Assembly (NCBI RefSeq): GCF_014697355.1
Contig: NZ_JACJRQ010000033.1
Coordinates: 23,961 to 87,960, forward strand
Origin: Nostoc calcicola FACHB-3891
GTDB lineage: Bacteria > Cyanobacteriota > Cyanobacteriia > Cyanobacteriales > Nostocaceae
Reading direction: 5' to 3'
Length of the DNA stretch: 64,000 nucleotides
The first letter of the stretch is position 1; each line of letters starts with the position of its first letter. The notes beneath the pieces were generated by a model. That model made no database searches. It was not told the DNA's origin and was given only the letters and a program-made list of their open reading frames with translations. Below, piece after piece: positions 16,776-26,259 of the stretch. The position numbers and the translations under genes are program-made.

Positions 16776-17109
16776 ATTTTACTATTACAACAGAATTCAG
16801 AATTCAGAATTCAGAATTCAGGATTTGGAAGTAAAACAGGGTTCATATCTGGCTACCAGGTGAATGGCTGTCTAGTTAACTTTCCCTAAAATCTGGTGTA
16901 GTACCAATTCACCAAAATCTCGATACACATACAATAACTTGTATGTGTATCATCTATAAAGTGAAATCATATAAGTTATCTCAACTTCAGAGTGACATAT
17001 ATCTTAATATAAATCTAACCAGCCAACCCCCGTTTCCTACTAGGAAACGGGGGTTGGATCTACTCATCCTAAAAGGAGAGAAATTAGGGAAGAAATAATT
17101 TCCTAAGGT
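16776..17109. other. Spacer with AATTCAG heptamers and a terminator
   Basis: CAGAATT heptamer units lie at 16793-16821. An imperfect inverted repeat around CACATACAATAACTTGTATG (about 16925-16950) and the hairpin at 17023-17057 complete the visible structure. No ORF is supported. Confidence 0.5.
17023..17057 (-). terminator. Hairpin terminator downstream of the glycine-rich protein gene
   Basis: CCAACCCCCGTTTCC (17023-17037) pairs perfectly with 17043-17057 across a TACTA loop, a 15-bp GC-rich stem. It lies 53 bp past the stop of the minus-strand gene at 17110. On that strand it is followed by TGGTTAGATTT, a weak T-rich tail. Confidence 0.65.
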
Positions 17110-17508
17110 TTATTTGCCATTGGTGAGAAGATGGATTGCTCCACCTACGGCTGCGCCATCAATAGCATTGCCAAGGGTATCTTTGCGATCGCCAGTAATT
17201 ACACCAGTCAATGCGCTAGCGCCCGCACCAACACCGACATCTTGACCAGCGTTGCGGTGACGGCGATCGCCTCTGAGTCCATTTGCACCGTTCACAGCTG
17301 CACCAGTGGCGCCACCCTTAACAGCATTACCTAAGAAACTACCATTTCCCCTAATAGCCCCGGTTACCACATTGGTAGCAGCCCCAATACCGATATCGCG
17401 TAGTACTTGATCGTCAGCAGCAGCCGGTTTAGCGGGTACTAGAGTAACACCAGCTAAGCTTGCAGCCATGAGGCTGGGTAAAAGTGTGCGTTTTAGGATT
17501 GTATTCAT
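17110..17508 (-). CDS. Secreted glycine-zipper-like protein
   Basis: A 132-residue precursor with a clear signal peptide (KRTLLPSLMAASLAGVTLVP, cleavage near KPAAA-DD). The mature part has two similar Gly/Ala-rich units: DIGIGAATNVVTGAIRGNGS with GNAVKGGATGAAVNG, and DVGVGAGASALTGVITGDRK with GNAIDGAAVGGAIH. The GxxxG/GAxxGA spacing is that of glycine-zipper membrane-inserting segments such as the YMGG/OmpA-linked type. An internal duplication is evident. Localisation in periplasm or outer membrane is inferred; the function is unknown. Confidence 0.7.
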   Translation of the reverse strand: MNTILKRTLLPSLMAASLAGVTLVPAKPAAADDQVLRDIGIGAATNVVTGAIRGNGSFLGNAVKGGATGAAVNGANGLRGDRRHRNAGQDVGVGAGASALTGVITGDRKDTLGNAIDGAAVGGAIHLLTNGK

Positions 17509-17875
17509 TATGTTACCTTCTCAAAACATCAAACAATTGAATAAAGTTCAAAGTTACTGGCGTCAGACAAAATCTGATTTTTTCGTTTGGACAACAGCAA
17601 CTATTTATTGTTTGAGAACACATACATGATGACATTTACAAAGTCATAATTACTTCTACTCAAAGCATGAAGTTATATTCAGTCTAGAGAAGGCCTTGCC
17701 GATTTATTAGTTCATTCTGGCGACTACACATTGACAAAATATATTAAATATGTAGTAGGTTTTTCGGGACATGAAAGTTTGATTTGTGATGCTAAACCGC
17801 GTAGTGTTTACCGTATCTATCTAAAGATAGTTGGCAAAATAGTTAAACTAGTGGAAGTGCGATCGCTTCAGCTAC
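17509..17875. other. Spacer upstream of the glycine-zipper gene and downstream of ietS
   Basis: Apart from the presumed promoter of the gene ending at 17110 I see nothing specific. A forward ORF (17731-17970) lacks recognisable features and overlaps the ietS 3' end in antisense, so it is not called. Confidence 0.4.
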
Positions 17876-20497
17876 CTACAATAAAGATTGCACTTCTATC
17901 GATGGTTGAATTTCTGTTTCAACTTGAGCCTCAACAAAAGGCGTATAAATTGGAATATCAGCTTGTATAGCTTCAAAGCTCACAACTAGAGAGTATGGAA
18001 TGCTAGCTTCTGGATCGTTATTCCAACCTTCATGTCCAACAACTGCAATAGAAAATGCCTCTGTAAGTTCAAATGAATTTACAACTGTCCAATCCTTCTG
18101 AAGGGTTCCTCCACTTCTAGAAACACCCTCAATTTTCCCGTTGTTTTTTGATCTTTTACCAAGAGTCCATTGAAAACCTTTATCCCCCTTTTCAGCATCT
18201 TCTGGAGCATCATACTCTTTTAAAATTCTTTCTAGGAACCTCTCTGGATCTTCACCTTTCTTACTACAGTCCCAGTCCAGCCAAGTTGAAAGATATTTCC
18301 GCCGATTCCTGCGGGTTCGACGCGGTTGTGCTTTGTATGACAAAGTAACTTCTAGGAGAATCTCCAGCGATTCCCCCTGAGAACGTAATTGTTCTGGAAG
18401 TTTTACTTGGTAAACATGAGCTTGTTTAGCTACAATACGGCGTTCTCCTGTTGTCATCAAAGTGATTCGATGAGGAGAATTACCCAAAGCACGATCAACA
18501 TTAGGAAGTCCGTAACCAATTTGACGAAGAACGTGCAATTTGTTTACATTATCTGCCATTGCCCATTCTGGCCATCTTGCTGATTGTACTATTAATGCAC
18601 GGTAAAGAAGGCATCTTTCATTTGGTAACTCAGCAGCTAGACGCGCAGCAATATGACTTACTTTTGGTGCTGCAAATGATGTACCAATATTGTCAGCAGC
18701 AACCGCTGGGCCACCATACAAAGTTGACCGGACTAATTCGGGACAAACATCTTTAGAGGAAGTAATATTTGGTGGTGTGCCTTCATCTTTTACTAAATCT
18801 CCACCATACTCAACTACTTCTGGCTTAATAGTATTCCAAATTCCTAGCCCAGAACATGAAAAAGCAGAGGGCTGATCCTTTTGTGCAATGGAAGAATAAG
18901 GTGGTGAATTATAAGAATTTGAAGCAATAGAACCAACTGTTAAAGCTTGGAAACTTTGTGCAGGGTTAGCTATTCTACATGAATCTCCTAGCAGATAATC
19001 CGGGTATAGTCTATTTGCTGAAAGATGCTCGGTGATAGACAATCTTGTAACAGGTTTCTGAGGATAGGGAACTCTAGGTAAATTACCTGCTGCTACAATT
19101 ACAAGGATATCTTTTTGCCATGTTAAATTATCAATAGTTGATGCCCATGCACTCATATATCTAGTAAGACATGGAGCTTGGCCAGTTATAGAGTGATTAA
19201 AAATTCTGGTTGATGTTAACTTATGATAAAACTTCACGATATCTTCCAATAACTGAGGTGGAAATACTTGAACAGGTAGGTAGCAATTAGCATCAAGCAC
19301 TCTAGCATTTTGTAACCAGCAAATAGCTTTTGCCTTACCACTACGAGGTATTGTCCTTGGATAAAGCAATGCACCAGCTACCCTTGTTCCATGTCCACCA
19401 TTTTTTACATAATCAGGAGTTCTACTAGTTTCACCAGGAACCCAAGAAGTTGAGTTTTGTGAATCAATTGCTACCTTTAGCAAAGAATGCATTTCTTGAA
19501 TTCCGCTGTCTATAACGCATACTTTGGGAGCATTAGGCTCTGGTGGTTCTAGTTGAAAAATTGGAGTGCTAGAATCAGGTAATTTTTCTTGATTAAGCAT
19601 TTCAAAAAACTGATCTGGCTCACTAATTTCAAAGATGTAAGGAAAATTTTCAACTAAATCTTTTAAGCCTTTTCCTGTAATTTGAATTCGACACGAAAAA
19701 CTATCGGGCAAACGAACTGTACCAAGCTCACCCCCATCGTCTTGAAAACCTTTGATAATATTGCCTTTATAAAATTCAATAAGCTCCTCAAATTCATTTT
19801 GCCTTTCCCATGATATTTCTTCCCATTCTTCCTGTGTTAACTGACGTTTGGGAATCCAATTATTAACCTTTTTTGTAAAAGTTTCATTAGTATCATGAGG
19901 TTGTCGCTTTGGATAGTTAGGCAGTTTTGTCTCAGTGCCTACACCGGCGACACCTACATCAACAGTATATATTTGTTCTTCTTTTATCGGTAGCCAGTTC
20001 TCATATAATTCAACAAATAAATTCGCAGAAAGAATCAAATCTGGCTTTTTTCGACCATCTATTATTTCCCAGATTTGGGCAACTGTATTGCCACCATGCT
20101 GCTCATTAATAAATTTTTCTATCTTTTTTTGCAGTTCACTAAGTTCTAAATCTGCTGATGCACCAATAATGTATCCTTCTTCTGTATCAGCAATCAATTC
20201 AATGCCATACGCTTTCAATCCATCTGGATTAAAAGAATCAGGATCAATCTGTAAGATAATCCGCCGCGATGTCAGTGGCGGCTTCCCTTCTTGCTCTCTT
20301 TCTTCTTGAGTTTCTTGCCATTCAAATATCAAGGAGTCAACTGAAGTTTTGAGTTTACCTCCATGTCCTTGGCGATTACCCAGATTAACGAGCGTTATGG
20401 GATTCTTTTTTCCTCCTCCTCCCGGTGGCGATGCAGCACTTCCTTCAGTTGTCAGCCTAAGCCGGATATGCGGAAACCCTTGAGAACTTTCAACCAT
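17876..20497 (-). CDS. ietS: Subtilisin-like serine protease, IetS-type defence effector
   Basis: The 873-residue protein has a long N-terminal region (1-320) of mixed alpha/beta character with no signal peptide, then an S8 peptidase domain (about 324-640). All catalytic residues are present: Asp330 (VCVIDSGI), His369 (GGHGTRVAG), the oxyanion Asn472 (VAAGN) and Ser607 (GTSFAAPKVS). A 220-residue C-terminal extension follows. Cytosolic S8 proteases encoded next to an AAA ATPase form the IetAS anti-phage system; the companion gene lies 28 bp upstream on the same strand. Protease and ATPase are seen, IetAS membership is inferred from the architecture and pairing. The trigger and substrate are unknown. 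Confidence 0.82.
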   Translation of the reverse strand: MVESSQGFPHIRLRLTTEGSAASPPGGGGKKNPITLVNLGNRQGHGGKLKTSVDSLIFEWQETQEEREQEGKPPLTSRRIILQIDPDSFNPDGLKAYGIELIADTEEGYIIGASADLELSELQKKIEKFINEQHGGNTVAQIWEIIDGRKKPDLILSANLFVELYENWLPIKEEQIYTVDVGVAGVGTETKLPNYPKRQPHDTNETFTKKVNNWIPKRQLTQEEWEEISWERQNEFEELIEFYKGNIIKGFQDDGGELGTVRLPDSFSCRIQITGKGLKDLVENFPYIFEISEPDQFFEMLNQEKLPDSSTPIFQLEPPEPNAPKVCVIDSGIQEMHSLLKVAIDSQNSTSWVPGETSRTPDYVKNGGHGTRVAGALLYPRTIPRSGKAKAICWLQNARVLDANCYLPVQVFPPQLLEDIVKFYHKLTSTRIFNHSITGQAPCLTRYMSAWASTIDNLTWQKDILVIVAAGNLPRVPYPQKPVTRLSITEHLSANRLYPDYLLGDSCRIANPAQSFQALTVGSIASNSYNSPPYSSIAQKDQPSAFSCSGLGIWNTIKPEVVEYGGDLVKDEGTPPNITSSKDVCPELVRSTLYGGPAVAADNIGTSFAAPKVSHIAARLAAELPNERCLLYRALIVQSARWPEWAMADNVNKLHVLRQIGYGLPNVDRALGNSPHRITLMTTGERRIVAKQAHVYQVKLPEQLRSQGESLEILLEVTLSYKAQPRRTRRNRRKYLSTWLDWDCSKKGEDPERFLERILKEYDAPEDAEKGDKGFQWTLGKRSKNNGKIEGVSRSGGTLQKDWTVVNSFELTEAFSIAVVGHEGWNNDPEASIPYSLVVSFEAIQADIPIYTPFVEAQVETEIQPSIEVQSLL

Positions 20498-20525
20498 TTA
20501 TTTCTCCGGACACCAAAAATTAATA

Positions 20526-21569
20526 CTAGGAAACTTGGATTTCTGCGATCGCTTCTTCTAAGTGTTCTTGAATCACTAGCTCCTCTCGCTCAAGGATTGC
20601 TCGTTTAGCAGCATCTTGTGCAACCCTCACGGCTTGAGCCGCAGAAAAATCTTTCATCTGCTCAATGATCCTTGACCAATTGATAGATCCTATTTCAATT
20701 GCAGATAGCGTTTCCTTTAGTATAAATTCTAGCTCCTGTTCTCCTGGTTTGGGTACTGCAATTAAGTCATCAAATCTTCTCCAAAGAGCAGTATCTAGAG
20801 ATTTATTCAGATTAGTTGCTGCGACTAAAAGTCCAGAAGACGGTTGATACTCATCCAAAATTTGAAGAAATGTATTTACTACTCGCTTAATTTCTCCTAC
20901 TTCTTGATAATCTTCTCGTGACTTAGCAATCGAGTCACATTCATCCAGAAACAACAAACATGGATTTTTTGAAGCATCCTCAAATACAAGTCTCAAATTG
21001 GTTGCAGTTTCACCTAAAAAAGACGATACCATTGCATCAAATCGAACCTTCAGTAGTGGTAAACCAGTATTCCAAGCTAGACGCTCTGCTCCTAACGTTT
21101 TTCCACAACCAGGTGGCCCATATAAAAGAATTTTTTGTCTGTAACGCAGTCCATGATGAGCCAACCTGTCTCTTGCTGCATACTCGCGTTCAATTCGGCA
21201 AAAACGTTTCTCAATATTTTTAGGCAACACCATGTGATGCCGTAGTTTCTCCCTCGGTATGATAGTTACTAGAGGAAGATTAAATCGCTTACTGGTTGGT
21301 AATTCAGTTAAGGACTCTAAGTTTTCTGGTACTGTTCGCGTAGCGTCTCGTTCGCGTAGCGTCTCGCAGAGAAGAGAAGAAGCAGGTTTGCTGATGTTGG
21401 TAGACTTCTCTTTGTGGCTTTTTTTAGTGATATTCTCTAACTGGTCAGCTAAGAGAGTATGTCCCTTACTGCGTTCTTCCTCAATCACTAAATATGTCAG
21501 CTTATCAATCGCCTCTTGATCTGAACTAGCGATCGCTCTAAAAAATCTCTTGAGAAGCTCTGCTTTCAT
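20526..21569 (-). CDS. ietA: AAA ATPase, IetA-type
   Basis: A 347-residue AAA+ ATPase with Walker A GPPGCGKT (151-158), Walker B LLFLDE (205-210), sensor-1 Asn in AATNLN (about 253) and Arg264/Arg265 in ALWRRFD as finger candidates. The first 100 residues are helical and variable, probably for substrate or partner contact. It is the upstream gene of a two-gene operon with the S8 protease. In IetAS both ATPase and protease are needed for anti-phage protection. A tandem small-repeat insertion encodes residues about 66-80 in the linker before the ATPase domain, so the linker may vary between strains. Confidence 0.85.
   Translation of the reverse strand: MKAELLKRFFRAIASSDQEAIDKLTYLVIEEERSKGHTLLADQLENITKKSHKEKSTNISKPASSLLCETLRERDATRTVPENLESLTELPTSKRFNLPLVTIIPREKLRHHMVLPKNIEKRFCRIEREYAARDRLAHHGLRYRQKILLYGPPGCGKTLGAERLAWNTGLPLLKVRFDAMVSSFLGETATNLRLVFEDASKNPCLLFLDECDSIAKSREDYQEVGEIKRVVNTFLQILDEYQPSSGLLVAATNLNKSLDTALWRRFDDLIAVPKPGEQELEFILKETLSAIEIGSINWSRIIEQMKDFSAAQAVRVAQDAAKRAILEREELVIQEHLEEAIAEIQVS
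21334..21374. repeat. Tandem GTTCGCGTAGCGTCTC repeat inside ietA
   Basis: The 16-mer GTTCGCGTAGCGTCTC occurs twice head to tail (21334-21349, 21350-21365), followed by GCAGAGAAG. It resembles the CTTCTCTACGAGACGCT small repeats in gaps at about 3170 and 35812. Because the unit is 16 bp, the two copies are read in different frames, giving ETLRE and DATRT in the protein. Confidence 0.8.
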
Positions 21570-21728
21570 ACTGCCTCTCAGTATAAATAGTAATTTTTTA
21601 TCAGTATAGTATTATTGTACTATATAAGTATATCGTATCGTAAATTGTAACGCGATCGCGTTGTCCTTAATCATTATATTAAATTATGTAAAACAAAAAA
21701 CATTCTTCTGGTCACAAAATTAGCATAT

Positions 21729-22004
21729 CTAGCCATAAGCTGTTGCCTTCAGATCTATATCATCTTCCCCTTCAATTAATAACAAAGTCATCAGATGTCC
21801 CTCAACAAATCCTGTTAATTTGAAATCAGACATAGCTTTTAATTCCTCCATAGAAGCTTTCTCGGAAAAATATTTAAATATCATTTGAATTGCTTTATCT
21901 TTATTTAGGTAATACTGGTAGCTAGTATCCTTTTGCATCAAATGTTCTACAATTTTTGTAGTCCGGGCTAGAAGTTCTTCTTTGTCCCTCGAAACTTCCT
22001 GCAT
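21729..22004 (-). CDS. Hypothetical 91-residue protein upstream of ietAS
   Basis: A soluble helical protein starting MQEVSRDKEELLARTTKIVE, with an acidic C-terminal stretch (IEGEDDIDLKATAYG). No family is recognised. It lies 159 bp upstream of ietA on the same strand, separated by an AT-rich stretch that probably contains the ietA promoter, so it is more likely an independent neighbour than a third operon member. A role as regulator of the defence locus is possible but has no sequence support. GAGAA before the ATG is a weak ribosome-binding site. Confidence 0.55.
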   Translation of the reverse strand: MQEVSRDKEELLARTTKIVEHLMQKDTSYQYYLNKDKAIQMIFKYFSEKASMEELKAMSDFKLTGFVEGHLMTLLLIEGEDDIDLKATAYG

Positions 22005-22159
22005 AATTTTCTCCCGATGATTTACTAAATTACTCCAATTATAAACAATTCTCCTTTGCGAACCTCTGCGTTCACCTCATCATCCCTCTGCGTTTAAAAC
22101 ATAAAAAAGGGCGGGCAAGATGCCCACCCCACAAAAATTTTGAGAATATTCTGTTGCTA

Positions 22160-24172
22160 TTAACCCAATAATTGCTTAGCTTTGGCTAACACATTATCAA
22201 CGCTAAAACCGAACTTCTCTAGACAAACACCACCTGGGGCGGAAGCACCAAAGCGATCGATACTAACAACGTCGCCTTCAGTACCTACGTACTTGTGCCA
22301 ACCGAAACTAGAGGCAGCTTCTACAGCTAAGCGCTTGGTGACAGCTTTCGGCAATACAGACTCTCTGTAAGCTGCATCCTGTGCTTCAAACAAATCCCAT
22401 GCAGGTAGGGAAACAACGCGGACTTTCTTACCTTCGGCTGTGAGTTTCTCGGCTGCGGTGACGGCGAGGCTCAATTCTGAACCAGTACCAATTAGGATCA
22501 ATTCTGGTGTACCTTCAGAATCCACCACTGTGTAACCACCCTTGGTTACGCCTTCAATGGAAGTACCTGCCAAGTTGGGGACGTTTTGACGGGTGAATGC
22601 CAACAAAGTTGGAGCATTTCCTTTTGCTCTTTCGATCGCCACTTTATAAGCACCAGAGGTTTCTGTTCCATCCGCAGGACGAATCACCGTCAAGTTAGGA
22701 ATAGCCCGCAGGGAAGCTAAGGTTTCAATGGGTTGGTGGGTTGGGCCATCTTCACCTTGTCCAATGGAATCGTGAGTCATCACCCAAATCACCCCAGCTT
22801 GAGAGAGGGCAGATAAGCGGATGGCAGCACGCATGTAGTCTGTGAAAATCAAGAACGTCGCACCGTAGGGAATTAATCCCGAACCGTGCAACGCAATACC
22901 ATTACAGATGGCGCCCATAGCGTGTTCCCGGACACCAAAGTGGATGTTGGGGTTTTGGTATTGCCCTTTTTGGAAGTCGCCTTTGCCCTTGATTTCAGTC
23001 AGGTTGGAGTGGGTCAAGTCAGCAGAACCACCGATTAACTCAGGTAAAACTGCTGCTAGTTTGTTGAGGCAGGTTTCTGAGTGTTTGCGGGTTGGTAGTC
23101 CTTTGTCTTCAGGAGTGTAAGTGGGTAGTACTTTATCCCAACCATCAGGTAGTTTGCTGCTTACATAGCGTTCAAATTCGGCTGCTTCTTGGGCATACTT
23201 AGCTTTGTAGTCAGCAAATGCTTTATTCCACTCAGCTTCATAGCCTGCGCCACGTTCTACTGCTTTACGTGCATGATTGAGGGCGTCTTCGGGAACTACA
23301 AAAGGCTCGTATTCCCAACCCAAATTTTTCCGAGTCAGTGCTATTTCGTCTCCACCCAAAGCAGCGCCGTGAACGCCAGCGGTGTTTGCTTTGTTGGGGG
23401 AACCGTAACCGATGGTGGTTGTTACCTTAATAAAAGAAGGTTTATCGGTGACAGCTTTGGCTGCTTCAATGGCATCAGCAATTCCTTCGAGGTCAGTGTT
23501 ACCTTCTTGAACGTGTTGGACATGCCAACCGTAAGCTTCAAAGCGCTTGGAAACATCTTCAGTGAATGCCACATCTGTGGAACCGTCGATAGAGATGTGG
23601 TTGTCGTCGTACAGAGCGATGAGTTTGCCTAATCCCAAGTGTCCTGCGAAAGAACAAGCTTCACCAGAAATGCCTTCCATGTTGCAACCGTCACCCAAAA
23701 TTACGTAGGTGTAATGGTCAACAATCTTAGCATCGGCTTTATTGTATTTTGCGGCGAGGTGTGCTTCGGCGATCGCCAAACCGACTCCATTGGCAATTCC
23801 TTGACCTAGTGGGCCAGTTGTGACTTCCACACCTGCGGTTTCAAAGTTTTCTGGATGTCCGGGAGTTTTAGAACCCCATTGACGGAATTGCTTGATATCT
23901 TCAATGGTGACGCTATCGTAGCCTGCCAGGTAAAGTAGGGCATACTGCAACATCGAGCCATGGCCGGCGGACAAGACAAAGCGATCGCGGTTAAACCATT
24001 TGGGATTTTTGGGGTTAAACCGCAAAAAGCGATCCCATAGTACAAAGGCCATGGGAGCCGCGCCCATCGGCAGCCCTGGGTGTCCCGATTTTGCTTTTTC
24101 TACGGCGTCAATAGCCAAGAAGCGGATCGAGTTAATACAAAGTTCTTCGAGGGATTGGGTTGCAACAGCCAT
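22160..24172 (-). CDS. tkt: Transketolase
   Basis: The 670-residue enzyme moves two-carbon units between sugar phosphates in the Calvin-Benson cycle and pentose phosphate pathway, using thiamine diphosphate and Mg. The first domain has SGHPGLPMGAAPMAFVLW, the ThDP motif ILGDGCNMEGISGEA and GHLGLGKLIALYDDN. The second has FGVREHAMGAICNGIA and HDSIGQGEDGPTHQPIETL. The C-terminal domain ends in VVSIDRFGASAPGGVCLEKF. Length and motifs are typical of plastid/cyanobacterial enzymes. It lies 459 bp downstream of fabF on the same strand; the gap has repeats, so separate transcription is likely. Confidence 0.96.
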   Translation of the reverse strand: MAVATQSLEELCINSIRFLAIDAVEKAKSGHPGLPMGAAPMAFVLWDRFLRFNPKNPKWFNRDRFVLSAGHGSMLQYALLYLAGYDSVTIEDIKQFRQWGSKTPGHPENFETAGVEVTTGPLGQGIANGVGLAIAEAHLAAKYNKADAKIVDHYTYVILGDGCNMEGISGEACSFAGHLGLGKLIALYDDNHISIDGSTDVAFTEDVSKRFEAYGWHVQHVQEGNTDLEGIADAIEAAKAVTDKPSFIKVTTTIGYGSPNKANTAGVHGAALGGDEIALTRKNLGWEYEPFVVPEDALNHARKAVERGAGYEAEWNKAFADYKAKYAQEAAEFERYVSSKLPDGWDKVLPTYTPEDKGLPTRKHSETCLNKLAAVLPELIGGSADLTHSNLTEIKGKGDFQKGQYQNPNIHFGVREHAMGAICNGIALHGSGLIPYGATFLIFTDYMRAAIRLSALSQAGVIWVMTHDSIGQGEDGPTHQPIETLASLRAIPNLTVIRPADGTETSGAYKVAIERAKGNAPTLLAFTRQNVPNLAGTSIEGVTKGGYTVVDSEGTPELILIGTGSELSLAVTAAEKLTAEGKKVRVVSLPAWDLFEAQDAAYRESVLPKAVTKRLAVEAASSFGWHKYVGTEGDVVSIDRFGASAPGGVCLEKFGFSVDNVLAKAKQLLG

Positions 24173-24631
24173 AATATGATTGTTTTTAACGACGGGTTAG
24201 CACTCTTTGAGCTTCTCACTCTTTCTGGGGTTATTTTTCACAGTTAACAGTTAACAGTTTTATTCATTGGGTTTGAGTTTCCCGTATAAGCGTGGTAACT
24301 GTTCATTCATAACTGAACACTGATTAAAATTTCCCACAGTATCCTCATCATCCCATTCCCGATTGTCGATGGACAAGCGGGATCTCCGGAGTTTCTAGTG
24401 ATAAATCAAGCTGATAATCGGGTCATGTTGAACGCTTGGCTTATATCAGAATGATATCTATGGTACTTTTGGCATTGGGCAGGGGGCATTGGGCATTGGG
24501 CATGGGGCATTGGGAGTTAGGAGTTAGGAGTTAGGAGTTAGGAATTCTCACCTCTACCCCCTGCCCCCTGCCCCCTGCCTGTTCATCTCCCTCATCTCCC
24601 TCATCTCCCCACTCCCCATTCCTGACTTCTT
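24173..24631. repeat. tkt upstream region with heptamer repeats
   Basis: From about 24475 to 24615 the spacer is almost all tandem heptamers: GGGCATT/GGGCATG, GGAGTTA, CCCCCTG and CATCTCC units in succession. GTTAACA repeats occur at about 24242-24257. The remaining 300 bp next to tkt presumably carry its promoter; no gene is visible. Confidence 0.75.
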
Positions 24632-25882
24632 TTACAGGTATTTCTTAAAGGCTAGTGTGACATTATGACCGCCAAAGCCGAAAGAATTGGATAGTGCCAC
24701 TTCAACTTTTTGAGCGCGGCTAGAGTTTGGTACGTAATCTAAGTCACATTCTGGATCGGGATTTTCGAGGTTGATTGTCGGGGGAATTTGGTCATTAGCG
24801 ATCGCCAGTACTGTTGCGACTGCTTCAATACCTCCAGAACCGCCCAATAGATGGCCTGTCATGGATTTGGTGGAGCTGATTGCCACTTTATAGGCATGTT
24901 CTCCCAGAGCTTTTTTGATGGCTGAAGTTTCAGTGGAATCATTAGCTGGGGTGCTGGTGCCGTGGGCATTGATGTAGCTGATTTGTTCGGCAGTTAGTCC
25001 TGCATCCTTGAGAGACAGTTCTATGGCTCTAGCTGCGCCTAGTCCACCGGGTACGGGGGAGGTGATGTGGTAAGCGTCACAGGTCATACCATAGCCGATC
25101 ATTTCGGCATAAATGTGAGCGCCGCGACTAATGGCGTGTTGCAGTTCTTCTAGAATTAAAATTCCTGCACCTTCGCCCAAAACAAATCCATCGCGATCGC
25201 TATCAAAGGGACGGCAAGCATGAGCTGGGTCGTCATTCCGGAAAGAAAGCGCCTTACAAGCAGCAAATCCAGCCACCGACAATGGTGTGACAGCCGCCTC
25301 TGTGCCGCCGCAAATCATTGCTTGGGCATATCCCCCTTGAATTAAGCGAAAAGCATCTCCAATGGCGTTGGAGCCAGCGGCGCAGGCTGTGACAGCGCAG
25401 GAATTTGGGCCTTTAGCACCAGTGTGAATTGCTGTTAGCCCTGCTGCCATATTGGCAATCATCATCGGGATCATGAATGGACTACAGCGATCGGGCCCGC
25501 GGTTGAGGTAGATAGTTTGCTGATCTTCTAGTACTTTGATGCCACCAACGCCAGAACCAATCATGACACCCACCTGTTCCGCGTTTAAGTCATTGATAAC
25601 TAACTGCGCGTCAGATATAGCTTGTTTTGCTCCTGCAACCCCAAATTGGGCAAATCGATCCATGCGCTTGGCGTCTTTGCGCTCCAAGTAATCATGTGGA
25701 TCGAAGTTTTTCACTTCACCAGCTATGCGGCAATCATGGCGAGACGCATCAAAAAATGTGATGTAGTCAATGCCATTGCGTCCACTCAATAATCCTTCCC
25801 AATATTCTGTTGCTGTGTTACCAATAGGTGTAATCGCGCCAACACCAGTTACAACAACGCGTTTACGTGTAAAATCTGTCAT
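24632..25882 (-). CDS. fabF: 3-oxoacyl-[acyl-carrier-protein] synthase II FabF
   Basis: FabF condenses malonyl-ACP with growing acyl-ACP chains in fatty-acid elongation. The 416-residue protein has the KAS II triad: Cys167 (VTACAAGSNAIG), His307 (NAHGTSTPAND) and His344 (SMTGHLLGGSG). The amino terminus KRVVVTGVGAITPIGNTATE is canonical, as is the C-terminal NSFGFGGHNVTL. It lies 122 bp downstream of acpP, forming the usual acpP-fabF pair. Confidence 0.96.
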   Translation of the reverse strand: MTDFTRKRVVVTGVGAITPIGNTATEYWEGLLSGRNGIDYITFFDASRHDCRIAGEVKNFDPHDYLERKDAKRMDRFAQFGVAGAKQAISDAQLVINDLNAEQVGVMIGSGVGGIKVLEDQQTIYLNRGPDRCSPFMIPMMIANMAAGLTAIHTGAKGPNSCAVTACAAGSNAIGDAFRLIQGGYAQAMICGGTEAAVTPLSVAGFAACKALSFRNDDPAHACRPFDSDRDGFVLGEGAGILILEELQHAISRGAHIYAEMIGYGMTCDAYHITSPVPGGLGAARAIELSLKDAGLTAEQISYINAHGTSTPANDSTETSAIKKALGEHAYKVAISSTKSMTGHLLGGSGGIEAVATVLAIANDQIPPTINLENPDPECDLDYVPNSSRAQKVEVALSNSFGFGGHNVTLAFKKYL

Positions 25883-26004
25883 GATTCAGTTAAAGGTGGC
25901 GAAAAGGCAGCAGGCAAAAAATTCGAGATTAGCAACTAGGTACTGGTGACTAGGTGCGGGAGAAAAATCTTCCCAATCCCCAATCCCCAATCCCCAACTC
26001 CCAA

Positions 26005-26259
26005 CTAAGCTGATGTAGCAACTTTGTTGCTAATGTAATTTACAGCGTCTTGAACGGTTAAAATTCCTTCGGCAGCTTCGTCGGGAATTTCGATATCAAA
26101 TTCTTCTTCCAAAGCCATTACTAATTCAACGGTATCTAAGGAATCAGCGCCTAAATCTTCCATAAATGTGGATTCTGGTTTGATTTCGGTCTTCTCGTCA
26201 ACGCTAAGTTGTTCGGCAACGATTTTTTTCACTTTGTCAAAAAGTTCTGTTTGGCTCAT
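26005..26259 (-). CDS. acpP: Acyl carrier protein
   Basis: An 84-residue acidic four-helix carrier with the phosphopantetheine serine Ser40 in DLGADSLDTVELVMALEEEF. It ferries acyl chains for FabF, encoded next, and for lipid A acylation by LpxD, encoded at 28024. A slight C-terminal extension (NYISNKVATSA) is common in cyanobacteria. The GGACTTTATATCT leader before the ATG holds a weak GGA ribosome-binding element. Confidence 0.96.
   Translation of the reverse strand: MSQTELFDKVKKIVAEQLSVDEKTEIKPESTFMEDLGADSLDTVELVMALEEEFDIEIPDEAAEGILTVQDAVNYISNKVATSA

Noticed and set aside
17731..17970. Forward 79-codon ORF near the ietS 3' end
   Set aside because: Partly antisense to ietS, no motif, no ribosome-binding site.
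23189..23632. 147-codon forward ORF within tkt
   Set aside because: Antisense shadow of the transketolase gene, which has full motif support.
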